From assembly GCF_900176485.1 (NCBI RefSeq), contig NZ_FWYD01000009.1, positions 52,052 through 116,051 of the forward strand: a stretch of 64,000 bases of DNA. The letters run 5' to 3'. This document shows, piece by piece, positions 1-8,479 of the stretch (its first letter is position 1; each line of letters starts with the position of its first letter). This DNA is from Primorskyibacter flagellatus. GTDB lineage: Bacteria > Pseudomonadota > Alphaproteobacteria > Rhodobacterales > Rhodobacteraceae. The notes below the pieces were generated by a model. The model was not told the DNA's origin and did no database searches. It saw nothing but the letters and a program-made list of their open reading frames with translations. A program made the translations under genes and the position numbers.

Positions 1-47
1 AGGAGCGGATCGAAATCCCGGCCTTTCTGAGGCGTCAGGCGAACTGA
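1..47 (+). CDS. ftsZ: FtsZ, C-terminal end only (partial)
   Basis: Only the last 14 codons are in the window. They read ERIEIPAFLRRQAN followed by TGA. This matches the conserved C-terminal peptide of alphaproteobacterial FtsZ, the tubulin-like GTPase of the division ring; this tail binds FtsA and other partners. A terminator follows within 25 bases and lpxC comes next, the usual end of the division cluster. The rest of the gene lies upstream of the window, so nothing can be said about it. Confidence 0.85.
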   Translation, partial: ERIEIPAFLRRQAN

Positions 48-68
48 AAACAGTCATAAACAGAGATG

Positions 69-97
69 AAAAGCCCTCCGAAAAGGAGGGCTTTTTT
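69..97 (+). terminator. Rho-independent terminator after ftsZ
   Basis: GCCCTCC (73-79) pairs perfectly with GGAGGGC (85-91) around a GAAAA loop. It is flanked by AAAA on the left and a run of six T on the right, so the stem can extend by A-T pairs. This is a textbook intrinsic terminator. It separates ftsZ from lpxC, which therefore probably has its own promoter in 100-277. Confidence 0.9.
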
Positions 98-277
98 ATT
101 TCAAAAACAGTAGTTTGCAGCGCGTTTTTCTAGTTTTGGCGGGTTCTCGCCCATCATGTTGCGGGCATGTTTCAAAGCGTAGCAATGTTTGATTTGAGCG
201 CGCCGCCCCCAGAGACTATTTCCAATCACAAGACGCGCTGGTTCGAATTCAGGCGCGCAGATGTTTGGGGGTTTGTC

Positions 278-1198
278 GTGCAGACGACGTTGAGATCGGC
301 AGTTAGTTTCGAAGGTGTGGGTCTGCATTCGGGCAAGCCCGCGTGCCTCACGTTGCGCCCTGCAAGCGCAGAGCATGGCATCTGGTTCAAACGGACTGAT
401 ATCAGCTTGGGCGATACGTTGATCCCCGCGCGTTGGGATGTGGTCGAGCAATCCCCCCTTTGCACCCGCATCATCAACAAGGCGGGTGTGTCCGTATCGA
501 CTATCGAACACGTCATGGCAGCCCTTGCCGGTTGTGGCATTCACAACGCACTGGTCGAGATTGACGGCCCCGAGGTTCCGATTCTTGATGGCAGCTCGCA
601 ACCTTTCGTGTCGGGCATCCTTGCCCGCGGCGTGCGTGAACAATACGCGCCGATCCGCGCGCTTGAGATTCTGAAGCCCGTTGAAGTGCGCACGCCGAAC
701 GGCTGGGCGCGGCTTGATCCGGCGGATCGTCTGGTGATTGATTTCCATATTGATTTTGCGGATGAGGCGATCGGCGAACAGGAAATGGCGCTGGACATGG
801 CAAACGGGGCGTTTGTCCGCGAGCTGTGCGACAGCCGGACGTTTTGTCGCAAAGCCGACGTGGACATGATGCATGCCAATGGTCTGGCGCTTGGCGGCAC
901 GCTGGAAAACGCCGTTGTCGTTGACGGTGCCGACGTGCTGAGCCCCGGCGGGTTCCGGCATGCAGATGAAGCTGTGCGCCACAAAATGCTCGACGCGCTT
1001 GGCGATCTGGCCCTTGCCGGTGCGCCGATCCTCGGGCGTTATACAGGCTTTCGTGCCGGTCACGCGATGACCAACACATTGCTGCACGCGCTGTTCGCAA
1101 CGCCGGGCGCTTTCCGGATGACGGTTTGTGATCCGGAAACTGCCGCACGGCTGCCCGGATCGGGCGTTGAACGCCACGAAATTCCCGCCGTCGCCTGA
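278..1198 (+). CDS. lpxC: UDP-3-O-acyl-N-acetylglucosamine deacetylase
   Basis: Zinc amidase that catalyses the committed step of lipid A synthesis in the cytoplasm. The 306-residue product matches the usual ~305. I chose the GTG at 278: it gives the family start VQTTLRSAVSFEGVGLHSG and has a GGGG tract 7 bases upstream. An in-frame ATG at 167 would add 37 unconserved residues. Visible catalytic features are E77-H78 in STIEHVMAALAG, the zinc ligands H235 and D239 in RHKMLDALGD, and the general acid H262 in GHAMTNTLLHAL. It stands between ftsZ and bamD, the normal alphaproteobacterial order. Confidence 0.96.
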   Translation: MQTTLRSAVSFEGVGLHSGKPACLTLRPASAEHGIWFKRTDISLGDTLIPARWDVVEQSPLCTRIINKAGVSVSTIEHVMAALAGCGIHNALVEIDGPEVPILDGSSQPFVSGILARGVREQYAPIRALEILKPVEVRTPNGWARLDPADRLVIDFHIDFADEAIGEQEMALDMANGAFVRELCDSRTFCRKADVDMMHANGLALGGTLENAVVVDGADVLSPGGFRHADEAVRHKMLDALGDLALAGAPILGRYTGFRAGHAMTNTLLHALFATPGAFRMTVCDPETAARLPGSGVERHEIPAVA

Positions 1199-1328
1199 CA
1201 CAACGCGTGTCCTTGGTCACATCCTGCGCATGAATCGTTGCAAAGGCGTTTTGCACCGGAACTTTCTATGCTAGGAGCGGGGCAGGAAAGTGGGTGAAAC
1301 CCACAAGGTCGAACGAGGAAGAGCAAGC

Positions 1329-2183
1329 ATGGCAGGCGTCGGATCGCGTACGGGGGTGGTCACAGCATTGCTCGTGTCGGCTTTTCTAGCCGGCTGCGGC
1401 ATCTTGCAGAAGGCACCGGGCCGTTCTGGTGGCGCGCCGCTGGAGAGCTATACGGCTGAGCAGATCTATGAACGTGGCGAATTCGAGCTGAATCGTGAAA
1501 AGCCGGAAGATGCTGCGTTTTACTTCTCCGAGATAGAGCGGCTTTATCCCTATTCGGACTGGGCCAAGCGGGCCTTGATCATGCAAGCCTTTGCCTATCA
1601 CAAGGACAAGGACTACGAAAACAGCCGGGGTGCCGCGCAGCGCTATATCGATTTTTATCCAACCGATGACGATGCGGCCTATGCGCAATATCTGCTGGCG
1701 CTAAGCTATTACGATCAGATCGAGGAAGTCGGCCGTGATCAGGGGCTGACATTCCAGGCGCTGCAAAGTCTGCGGACCGTTATTGAACGCTATCCTGACA
1801 GCGAATATGCCCGCAGCTCGATTCTGAAGTTCGATCTGGCGTTTGATCATCTCGCCGGCAAGGAAATGGAGATTGGCCGTTACTATCTACGGCGCGAGCA
1901 TTTCCCCGCAGCGATCAATCGTTTCCGGGTGGTCGTCGAGGATTTCCAGACCACGACGCATACGGCGGAAGCCCTGCACCGGCTGGTCGAGGCGTATTTG
2001 TCGCTGGGTCTGACGGACGAGGCGCAGACCGCCGGGGCGATCCTTGGTTACAACTATCAATCCACCGATTGGTATCAGGACAGTTTCAAGCTGTTGACCG
2101 GTCAGGGGCTTGAGTTGAAGGCCGCAGGCGACAATTGGTTGGCGCAGATCTATCGCCAGATGGTCAAAGGCCAGTGGTTGTAA
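1329..2183 (+). CDS. bamD: Outer membrane assembly lipoprotein BamD
   Basis: Lipoprotein of the BAM complex, which inserts beta-barrel proteins into the outer membrane. The start at 1329 has AGGAAGAG just upstream and gives a signal peptide with lipobox FLAGC, so Cys23 is the lipidated residue. The mature part shows the helical TPR-like repeats of the family: YTAEQIYERGEFELN, then a PEDAAFYFSEIERLYPYSDW repeat and an AAINRFRVVVEDFQ repeat. Length 284 is typical. It lies between lpxC and recN and probably shares their transcription. An in-frame start at 1290 would spoil the signal peptide. Confidence 0.95.
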   Translation: MAGVGSRTGVVTALLVSAFLAGCGILQKAPGRSGGAPLESYTAEQIYERGEFELNREKPEDAAFYFSEIERLYPYSDWAKRALIMQAFAYHKDKDYENSRGAAQRYIDFYPTDDDAAYAQYLLALSYYDQIEEVGRDQGLTFQALQSLRTVIERYPDSEYARSSILKFDLAFDHLAGKEMEIGRYYLRREHFPAAINRFRVVVEDFQTTTHTAEALHRLVEAYLSLGLTDEAQTAGAILGYNYQSTDWYQDSFKLLTGQGLELKAAGDNWLAQIYRQMVKGQWL

Positions 2184-2320
2184 ACCATGGATGCCGAGAC
2201 GACGCGCGCCTTCGGCGACGCCCCGCCCGCCATCCCGCTTTCGGGGTGGCGACTTACGGATTATTGCTGATGACGTTGAGCGCTGTCGGGGCTGAGACGC
2301 CGTCATGGCGGGATTAGGCC

Positions 2321-3970
2321 ATGCTTCGGGCGCTTGAAATTCGTGACATGTTGATCATCGACCGGCTGGAGCTTGAATTTCAGCCGGGCCTCAACGTGCT
2401 GACCGGGGAAACCGGGGCGGGCAAATCCATTCTGCTGGACTCGCTGGGTTTCGTGCTGGGATGGCGGGGCCGCGCCGAACTGGTGCGCGCGGGCGCAGAG
2501 CAAGGAGAGGTTGTCGCGGTATTCGATCTCGTGGCAGGGCATGCGGCGCATGCGGTGCTGGAAGAGGCTGGCTTGCCCGCTTCTGACGAGTTGATCCTGC
2601 GACGCATAAATACACCTGACGGGCGCAAGACGGCTTGGGTGAATGACAGGCGCGTTTCTGGCGATGTCTTGCGGGCCCTGTCGGAAACCTTGGTGGAACT
2701 GCATGGTCAGCATGACGACAAGGGATTGCTGAACCCCCGCGTCCACCGGGTGCTACTGGATGACTTCGGCGGCCACGGCGGTCTGGTCAGCACAGTCAGA
2801 GAGGCCTGGCGTGCGGTCTCTGCGGCGGCCAAGGCGGTTGTGCAGGCAGAGGCAGACCTGTCCGAGATGCGCGCGGAGGAAGAATTCCTGCGTCATGCCG
2901 TGGATGAGTTGGGAAAGCTTGATCCGCAGCCCGGGGAAGAGGCGGCGCTGGATGCCCGCCGTCGTTTGATGCAAGGGGCAGAACGAACCCGTGCGGACGT
3001 TTCGCGGGCGCTGTCGGCGCTAGGTCCCGAAGGGGCCGAAGGGTCGATGGGCGATGCAATGCGCTGGATCGACGGCGTGATTGACCGGGCGGATGGGCGG
3101 CTTGACGGGTCTGTTGCGGCGCTGGAACGTGCCATGGTCGAGCTTGGCGAAGCGGCGCAGGGCGTGGAGGATGCGTTGCGCGCGCTCAGTTTCGATCCGC
3201 GAGAGCTGGAAGACACCGAAGAGCGGCTCTTTGCCATACGCGGGGCGGCGCGGAAGCATCAGGTCAGTCCGGACAGTTTGGCGGATCTCGCCCGCGATCT
3301 GATGGACCGGTTGGCAGCGCTGGATGCGGGGGATGCGGGACTTGCCGATCTCAGAACTGTCGCGGCGGATGCTGAGGCCGCGTATGATGTCGCCGCGCGC
3401 GCCTTGACAGACGCCCGGCGCAAGAACGCCGCCGCCCTTGATGCGGCGGTTTCTGCCGAGTTGGCACCGCTGAAGATGGACCGCGCGGTCTTTACCACGC
3501 AGATCGACGACGGTTCCGCTGGACCTGAGGGGCGCGATGCGGTGGCTTTCACAGTCGCCACAAACCCTGGCGCGCCGTCCGGGCCGCTGAACAAGATCGC
3601 CTCCGGGGGGGAGCTGAGCAGGTTCCTGCTCGCCCTCAAGGTCTGTCTTAGCCAGCACCAGTCCGGCATCACGATGATTTTCGACGAGATTGACCGAGGC
3701 GTCGGCGGCGCAACGGCAGATGCCGTCGGGCGCAGGCTGGCGGCGCTTGCCGAAGACGGGCAGGTGCTTGTCGTCACGCACTCGCCGCAGGTGGCCGCGC
3801 TTGGGGCGCATCACTGGCGGGTGGAAAAACGGGTAGCCGACGGGATGACAACGTCGACTGTCACACCGCTTACCCCACCAGACAGAATTGATGAACTGGC
3901 CCGGATGTTGGCCGGCGATACCATCACCGATGAGGCACGGGCAGCCGCGCGGGTTTTGCTGAAGGTCTGA
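2321..3970 (+). CDS. recN: DNA repair protein RecN
   Basis: SMC-like ATPase acting in recombinational repair of double-strand breaks. Walker A is GETGAGKS at residues 29-36. A central coiled-coil region rich in Ala, Glu and Arg follows. The C-terminal ABC signature ASGGELSRFLLALK precedes Walker B TMIFDEIDRGVGG and the H-loop VVTHSPQVAALG. At 549 residues it is full length. It follows bamD with a 137-base gap in which no convincing gene is seen, and is the last gene of the co-directional lpxC-bamD-recN group. Confidence 0.96.
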   Translation: MLRALEIRDMLIIDRLELEFQPGLNVLTGETGAGKSILLDSLGFVLGWRGRAELVRAGAEQGEVVAVFDLVAGHAAHAVLEEAGLPASDELILRRINTPDGRKTAWVNDRRVSGDVLRALSETLVELHGQHDDKGLLNPRVHRVLLDDFGGHGGLVSTVREAWRAVSAAAKAVVQAEADLSEMRAEEEFLRHAVDELGKLDPQPGEEAALDARRRLMQGAERTRADVSRALSALGPEGAEGSMGDAMRWIDGVIDRADGRLDGSVAALERAMVELGEAAQGVEDALRALSFDPRELEDTEERLFAIRGAARKHQVSPDSLADLARDLMDRLAALDAGDAGLADLRTVAADAEAAYDVAARALTDARRKNAAALDAAVSAELAPLKMDRAVFTTQIDDGSAGPEGRDAVAFTVATNPGAPSGPLNKIASGGELSRFLLALKVCLSQHQSGITMIFDEIDRGVGGATADAVGRRLAALAEDGQVLVVTHSPQVAALGAHHWRVEKRVADGMTTSTVTPLTPPDRIDELARMLAGDTITDEARAAARVLLKV

Positions 3971-4028
3971 GGTCTTGCGCAACCGGCACCACATGCGCGT
4001 GGGGGTGAATTGGCCGAGAGGCCAAGAG

Positions 4029-4077
4029 GGGGCGGTACGCCCCTTGCAAGAAAACCGACCTGTGCGCCGAAAGGCGC
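4029..4077. terminator. Two hairpins between convergent recN and the FAD oxidase
   Basis: GGGGCG (4029-4034) pairs with CGCCCC (4038-4043) around a three-base loop. Then GCGCC (4064-4068) pairs with GGCGC (4073-4077) around a GAAA tetraloop. They lie in the 136-base gap between two convergent genes, where transcription must stop from both sides. There is no clear T run, so intrinsic termination is uncertain. Confidence 0.35.
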
Positions 4078-4106
4078 TCAATGAGGTCAAGCTCGGTCCC
4101 TGTTCG

Positions 4107-5474
4107 CTATGGGACGAGTTTCCCGGGATTCAGAAGGTCCAAGGGGTCCAGTGCCTGTTTCAACTGGCCCATGACCGCCCAGCCATCGCCATGCTCTTTT
4201 GCCATATAGTCACGCTTGCCCAGACCCACGCCATGCTCGCCTGTGGCCGTCCCGCCAAGCGCCAGAGACCGTTTGACCATCCTGTGTGACACTGCTTTTG
4301 CCGCCGCCATTTCCGAAGGCTCTGCGGGATCCACCAACAGGATGGCGTGAAAGTTGCCGTCGCCCACATGTCCGAGAATGGGCCCTGCAAGGCCTGACTG
4401 TGCGATATCCGCGCGGGTTTCTTCGACAGCTTGCGCGAGGCGAGAGATCGGCACGCAAATATCTGTCACCAAAGACCGCGCTCCGGGCCGCAGTGCCAGA
4501 ATCGCATAGAATGCGTTGTGTCGCATCGCCCAAAGCGTTTTGCGATCCTGGGTCCGGTCGGACCACTCAAAGCCGCTTGAGCCGTGATCGGTGACAATAT
4601 CTCCAAAACGCTGCGCATCCTCGGCGACACTGTCGGGACTGCCGTGGAGTTCGAACAAGAGGTGCGGCTTTTCGGGAAAGGTCATGCCCGCATAGGCGTT
4701 GACGGCGGCGGCGCTGGCTTCGTCCAGAAATTCCATCCGGGCCAATGGCAGGCCCATCTGGATGGTCTCGATCACGGCGTTCACGGCCCCGTGAAAACCC
4801 TCGAAGGCGCAGACCCCGGCCGAGATCGCCTCTGGCTGGCCGTGCAGCCGCAAGGTCAATTCCGTGATGATACCCAGCGTGCCTTCGGAGCCGACAAACA
4901 ACGCCGTCAGGTCATAGCCCGCACTGGATTTGCGCGCCCGCGTCCCGGTACGGATCACGCGGCCATCGGCCAGAACCACCTCCAGCGCCAGCACATTGTC
5001 CCGCATCGTCCCATATCGCACCGCTGTTGTGCCGCTGGCGCGGGTTGCTGCCATCCCGCCAAGTGTGGCATTGGCACCGGGGTCAATCGGGAAAAACAGA
5101 CCTGTCGCGCGCAACTCTGCGTTCAGGGCCTCGCGCGTCACACCCGGCTGTACCCGCACATCCATATCCGCCGCCTGAATGTCGAGCACGCGATTCATGC
5201 GCCCCATATCCAATGTCACGCCGCCTTTGACGGCCGAGGTGTGCCCCTCCAGCGAGGTGCCAGCGCCCCAGGCGATCACCGGGCAGCCATGCCTGGCACA
5301 GATTTGCATGATACGGCTGACCTCTGCCGTGGTTTCGGGATAGGCGACCGCATCGGGAGGCATTCGCGGAAAATGGGTCTCTGATTCGCCATGCAGAGAC
5401 AGATCGGACTTGGACCGGCTGAGCCGTTGGCCTAGGAAGGCTTCAAGCGCGTCAAGCGCTGCGTGGATGTTCAT
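4107..5474 (-). CDS. FAD-linked oxidase, D-lactate dehydrogenase/GlcD type
   Basis: Probable FAD-dependent 2-hydroxyacid dehydrogenase (D-lactate or glycolate). The N-terminal half carries the PP-loop FAD fold, with VIAWGAGTSLEGHTSAVKGG and DPGANATLGGMAATRASGT. The C-terminal FAD-oxidase domain shows GHVGDGNFHAI and GEHGVGLGKRDYM, the family's metal and substrate site motifs. Length 455 is standard. ATG at 5474 is preferred because CGGAG lies 8 bases upstream; an in-frame GTG at 5483 is possible. The physiological substrate cannot be read from sequence. A second member of this family lies at 22025-23440. Confidence 0.88.
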   Translation of the reverse strand: MNIHAALDALEAFLGQRLSRSKSDLSLHGESETHFPRMPPDAVAYPETTAEVSRIMQICARHGCPVIAWGAGTSLEGHTSAVKGGVTLDMGRMNRVLDIQAADMDVRVQPGVTREALNAELRATGLFFPIDPGANATLGGMAATRASGTTAVRYGTMRDNVLALEVVLADGRVIRTGTRARKSSAGYDLTALFVGSEGTLGIITELTLRLHGQPEAISAGVCAFEGFHGAVNAVIETIQMGLPLARMEFLDEASAAAVNAYAGMTFPEKPHLLFELHGSPDSVAEDAQRFGDIVTDHGSSGFEWSDRTQDRKTLWAMRHNAFYAILALRPGARSLVTDICVPISRLAQAVEETRADIAQSGLAGPILGHVGDGNFHAILLVDPAEPSEMAAAKAVSHRMVKRSLALGGTATGEHGVGLGKRDYMAKEHGDGWAVMGQLKQALDPLDLLNPGKLVP

Positions 5475-5550
5475 GCGGGACACTCCGTAGGGGCGGGGCG
5501 CATCCTATCCCGACCCGGCCAGTGGGGAAAGGCGAAGCGAGGCAAAGACT

Positions 5551-7233
5551 TTGAGCGGACGGTATGTAACGGCGCTGCAAGCACAACTGGCGGATATGGC
5601 CCGGATGTTCGGCCGCGGCTGGCAATTGCTGCGCAATCGCGGACCCAGCCAGATCCAGTTCTGGTTCATCGCGCTGGTGATCGGCATCGCGGCGGGCTTT
5701 GCGGCACTGCTGTTCCGTAGCGGCATCGACATCCTGCAAACGGCTTTTTACGGCACGTCAGACGTGAACAGCCTGCACAGTTTTGCCGGGACATTGCCTT
5801 GGTATGTGGTGCTTCTGGTGCCAGTTGGGGGTGGGTTGACCGTGGGCCTCTTGCTGCATTGGTTCACGTCCGACAAGCGCGTTCACGCGGTGGCGGATGT
5901 GATCGAAGGGGCCGCGCTGAATGACGGACGGGTGCAGAAAAGGGCGGGACTGGTCTCGGCATTCGCGTCGTTGATCACGCTGTCAACCGGCGGCTCGTCC
6001 GGTCGGGAGGGGCCGGTGGTCCATATCGCGGCGACGATTTCCAGCTGGATCAGCAACCTGATCCGGGCCGATGGGATCACCGGACGCGATCTGATGGGCT
6101 GCGCCGTGGCGGCGGCGGTTTCGGCCAGTTTCAACGCGCCCATTGCCGGTGCGTTGTTCGCGCTGGAGGTTGTCCTGCGCCACTTTTCCCTGCACGCTTT
6201 TGCGCCGATTGTCGTGGCCAGCGCTGCGGGGACGGTGATCAACCGGCTGGCCTTTGGCGACGTCACGGAATTCACCCTGCCCGGAACCACGACACTAGAA
6301 TTCTACCTTGAACTGCCTGCGTTCCTTGTTCTGGGTCTGGTCTGCGGACTGGTCGCCGTGGTGATGATGCGGGCGATCTTTTATGCGGAAGACGTTGAAA
6401 ACCGGCTGGAAAACCGCATCGGCCTGCCGGTCTGGGTGCGGCCAACGCTCGCAGGGCTGATCCTTGGCGTGATGGCGATCAAGTTCCCGCATATCATCGG
6501 TGTCGGCTATGAAACGACCAGCATGGCGCTGACCGGCCAGTTGTTGACGCATGAGGCGATTGTCTTTGCCGTTCTCAAGGTCATCGCGGTGGCGGTGACC
6601 TTGGCAGGTCGCATGGGTGGGGGGATCTTCTCGCCCTCGTTGATGGTGGGGGCGCTGACGGGGCTGGCGTTCGGCGGGATCGCCACGGGACTTTTCCCCG
6701 ACAGCTCTGGTGCCGACACGCTTTACGCGCTGGCGGGCATGGGCGCGGTCGCGGCGGCGGTGCTGGGCGCGCCGATCTCGACCACGCTGATCGTGTTCGA
6801 ACTGACAGGCGACTGGCAGACGGGACTGGCTGTGATGGTCTCGGTCTCCCTGTCAACAGCGCTTGCGTCACGTCTCGTCAACCGGTCGTTTTTCCTGACC
6901 CAGTTGGAACAGCGCAACGTGCGGCTGGCCGCCGGACCGCAGACCTATCTTCTGGCGATGTTCCGCGTCACGGGGGTCATGCGCCGGGTCACGGACGAAA
7001 ACACCGCAGATGAGGAAACCTGCCAGGAGATGATCGCGCAAGGCCTATACGTTCAGGAAAGTGCGACGCTGGAGACGGCCCTGCCGGTATTTGATAAATC
7101 CGGCGTCGCCTTCCTGCCGGTGGTGAAGCTGGAGGGTGAGGCGGCGGTTCTGCAAGGCGCGCTTTACCATGTCGACGCGCTCAAGGCCTATAACCGGGCT
7201 CTGGCGGCGACTGCGGCCGAAGAACACCGTTAA
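5551..7233 (+). CDS. ClC family chloride channel or Cl-/H+ exchanger
   Basis: Polytopic membrane protein of 560 residues. The anion-filter motifs are clear: GSSGREGPVVHIA, containing the gating glutamate, and GGGIFSPSLMVGALTGLAFG, the GxFxP motif. The first filter motif (GSGIP in E. coli ClcA) is not recognisable. After the last membrane helix a cytoplasmic tail of roughly 90 residues looks like a worn CBS-type domain. The apparent start is TTG at 5551 with GAGG upstream; ATG at 5596 is the alternative. The stop codon overlaps that of the convergent peroxidase gene by four bases. Confidence 0.9.
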   Translation: MSGRYVTALQAQLADMARMFGRGWQLLRNRGPSQIQFWFIALVIGIAAGFAALLFRSGIDILQTAFYGTSDVNSLHSFAGTLPWYVVLLVPVGGGLTVGLLLHWFTSDKRVHAVADVIEGAALNDGRVQKRAGLVSAFASLITLSTGGSSGREGPVVHIAATISSWISNLIRADGITGRDLMGCAVAAAVSASFNAPIAGALFALEVVLRHFSLHAFAPIVVASAAGTVINRLAFGDVTEFTLPGTTTLEFYLELPAFLVLGLVCGLVAVVMMRAIFYAEDVENRLENRIGLPVWVRPTLAGLILGVMAIKFPHIIGVGYETTSMALTGQLLTHEAIVFAVLKVIAVAVTLAGRMGGGIFSPSLMVGALTGLAFGGIATGLFPDSSGADTLYALAGMGAVAAAVLGAPISTTLIVFELTGDWQTGLAVMVSVSLSTALASRLVNRSFFLTQLEQRNVRLAAGPQTYLLAMFRVTGVMRRVTDENTADEETCQEMIAQGLYVQESATLETALPVFDKSGVAFLPVVKLEGEAAVLQGALYHVDALKAYNRALAATAAEEHR

Positions 7234-7751
7234 CGCAGCGCAGCTTTCACGGCGTTGATGATGGACGCGGATTGCGGTGTCGTCAGTGCGCCCCATGTGC
7301 CCAGAACGTCGCCCTCGGGTCCGATCAGGATCTTGTTGAAATTCCACGACGGGACAAAGCCTGTCCGGGCCTCGACCCAACCGTAGAACGGATGCGCATC
7401 CTGCCCGCGCACATGGTTTATGGTGGTCATTGGCATGTCGAGATTGAAATTGAACTCGCAGAACTCCTTGACCTCTTCTTCCGAGGCCAGCTCTTGTTTG
7501 AAATCGTTGGAGGGCACGGCCAGTACGATAAATCCCTGGTCCCGGTAGTCGTCATAAAGCGCCTGCAACCCGTAGAATTGCGGCGTGAACCCGCAGCGAG
7601 ACGCGGTATTCACCACCAGTACCGGCTGACCTTTCCACTGATCCAGAGACAGCGTGCCGCCGTCGATGGATTTGAACGTGAACCCCTGCGCAGCAAGGCC
7701 GGGCAGGGCGGTGAAAGCGGCCAACAACAGGGCAATGACAAAACGAAACAT
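7230..7751 (-). CDS. Exported glutathione peroxidase family protein
   Basis: Thiol peroxidase of the GPx/BtuE family, 173 residues. The first ~21 residues form a Sec signal peptide ending ALPGLAAQG, so the enzyme should be periplasmic, unlike E. coli BtuE. The catalytic cysteine is C53 in NTASRCGFTPQFYGLQ, where eukaryotic enzymes have selenocysteine. The conserved WNFNKILIGPEG near the C-terminus supplies the tetrad Trp and Asn. Physiological reductant is unknown; cysteine enzymes of this family often use thioredoxin. The stop overlaps the convergent ClC stop by 4 bases. Confidence 0.93.
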   Translation of the reverse strand: MFRFVIALLLAAFTALPGLAAQGFTFKSIDGGTLSLDQWKGQPVLVVNTASRCGFTPQFYGLQALYDDYRDQGFIVLAVPSNDFKQELASEEEVKEFCEFNFNLDMPMTTINHVRGQDAHPFYGWVEARTGFVPSWNFNKILIGPEGDVLGTWGALTTPQSASIINAVKAALR

Positions 7752-7870
7752 GCGAAAAATCTCCTTTGTCTTGAAACATAGCGGCGGCGGCGAAAGGTCA
7801 AGCGGCCAAACCCTTTGCAGAACCGGTGCGGGTGCTTATGTTTAAGGCAGGCTGGCTGACGGAGGATGGC

Positions 7871-8140
7871 ATGGCAGGCGGATGGGCGCGCGACGGCGCG
7901 GTAAGCGAACAGATCGAGGCGTCGATCAATGACGAGCTGGCACGTCTCAAGGCGCGGCGCGGGCCGACGGGCGAAAGCCTGACCCATTGTGCCGAGTGCG
8001 AGGAAGAAATCCCAGAAGCCCGCCGTATCGCCTTGCCGGGGGTGAAACTTTGCATCGACTGTCAACAGGAACGCGACGGCGCGTTCAAGGCGCGCGGCGG
8101 CATGAACCGGCGCGGGTCGAAGGACAGTCAGTTGAAGTGA
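7871..8140 (+). CDS. DksA/TraR C4-type zinc finger protein
   Basis: Small (89 residues) member of the DksA/TraR family, whose larger members bind in the RNA polymerase secondary channel. The zinc finger ligands are C40, C43, C61 and C64 (HCAECEEEIP and KLCIDCQQ). The start at 7871 has GGAGGA upstream; ATG at 7826 would add 15 unlike residues. The coiled-coil of true DksA is missing, so this is a YbiI/TraR-size version. Whether it acts on RNA polymerase is not shown by the sequence. It is read divergently from the peroxidase gene. Confidence 0.88.
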   Translation: MAGGWARDGAVSEQIEASINDELARLKARRGPTGESLTHCAECEEEIPEARRIALPGVKLCIDCQQERDGAFKARGGMNRRGSKDSQLK

Positions 8141-8479
8141 CCGGCCACGGTCCGGATGCCGCTCGGTCTCGCCGGATCGCGTTGGTTTGGCCTGCGCTTC
8201 GTGGACCTGTCGCAGCAGCGCCAGGGCAACGATGCGGCGCGGCGGTCGCTTTGCCTTCAGCTTCTGCAAATCCGATGACGGCTTCGTTGTGCAATCTTCG
8301 ACAAGGTGACTACCGGCGGTTACGGGGCAGCATGGCGGTGGAGCGTAGTTGAGGCAAAGCCTCATCAGCGTTGGATTGCGGTCAGCGGCTCAACTATTTC
8401 AGCATCCGCTTTGACAACTGGGACTTTCATCTCAGCCAGTGTGGTATTAGGTGATAAGCATCACAAGCTGAGGTTGGGT
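8141..8479 (+). other. Gap without a recognisable gene, upstream of ftsY
   Basis: No reading frame here has motifs I recognise. Open frames on both strands lack a ribosome binding site and are continuations of shadows from neighbours. A perfect TTGACA at 8411-8416 could be a -35 element for ftsY, but I found no good -10 at the proper distance. Confidence 0.6.

Noticed and set aside
101..1201. Long open frame antisense to lpxC
   Set aside because: Mirror of the codon bias of lpxC; no ribosome site, no recognisable motifs, Arg/His-rich composition typical of shadow frames.
7610..8365. 251-codon minus-strand frame over the zinc-finger gene and the gap before ftsY
   Set aside because: It overlaps two supported genes on both strands and shows no conserved features.
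8411..8416. Perfect TTGACA as an ftsY promoter
   Set aside because: No acceptable -10 box 16-18 bases downstream, so not called as a promoter.
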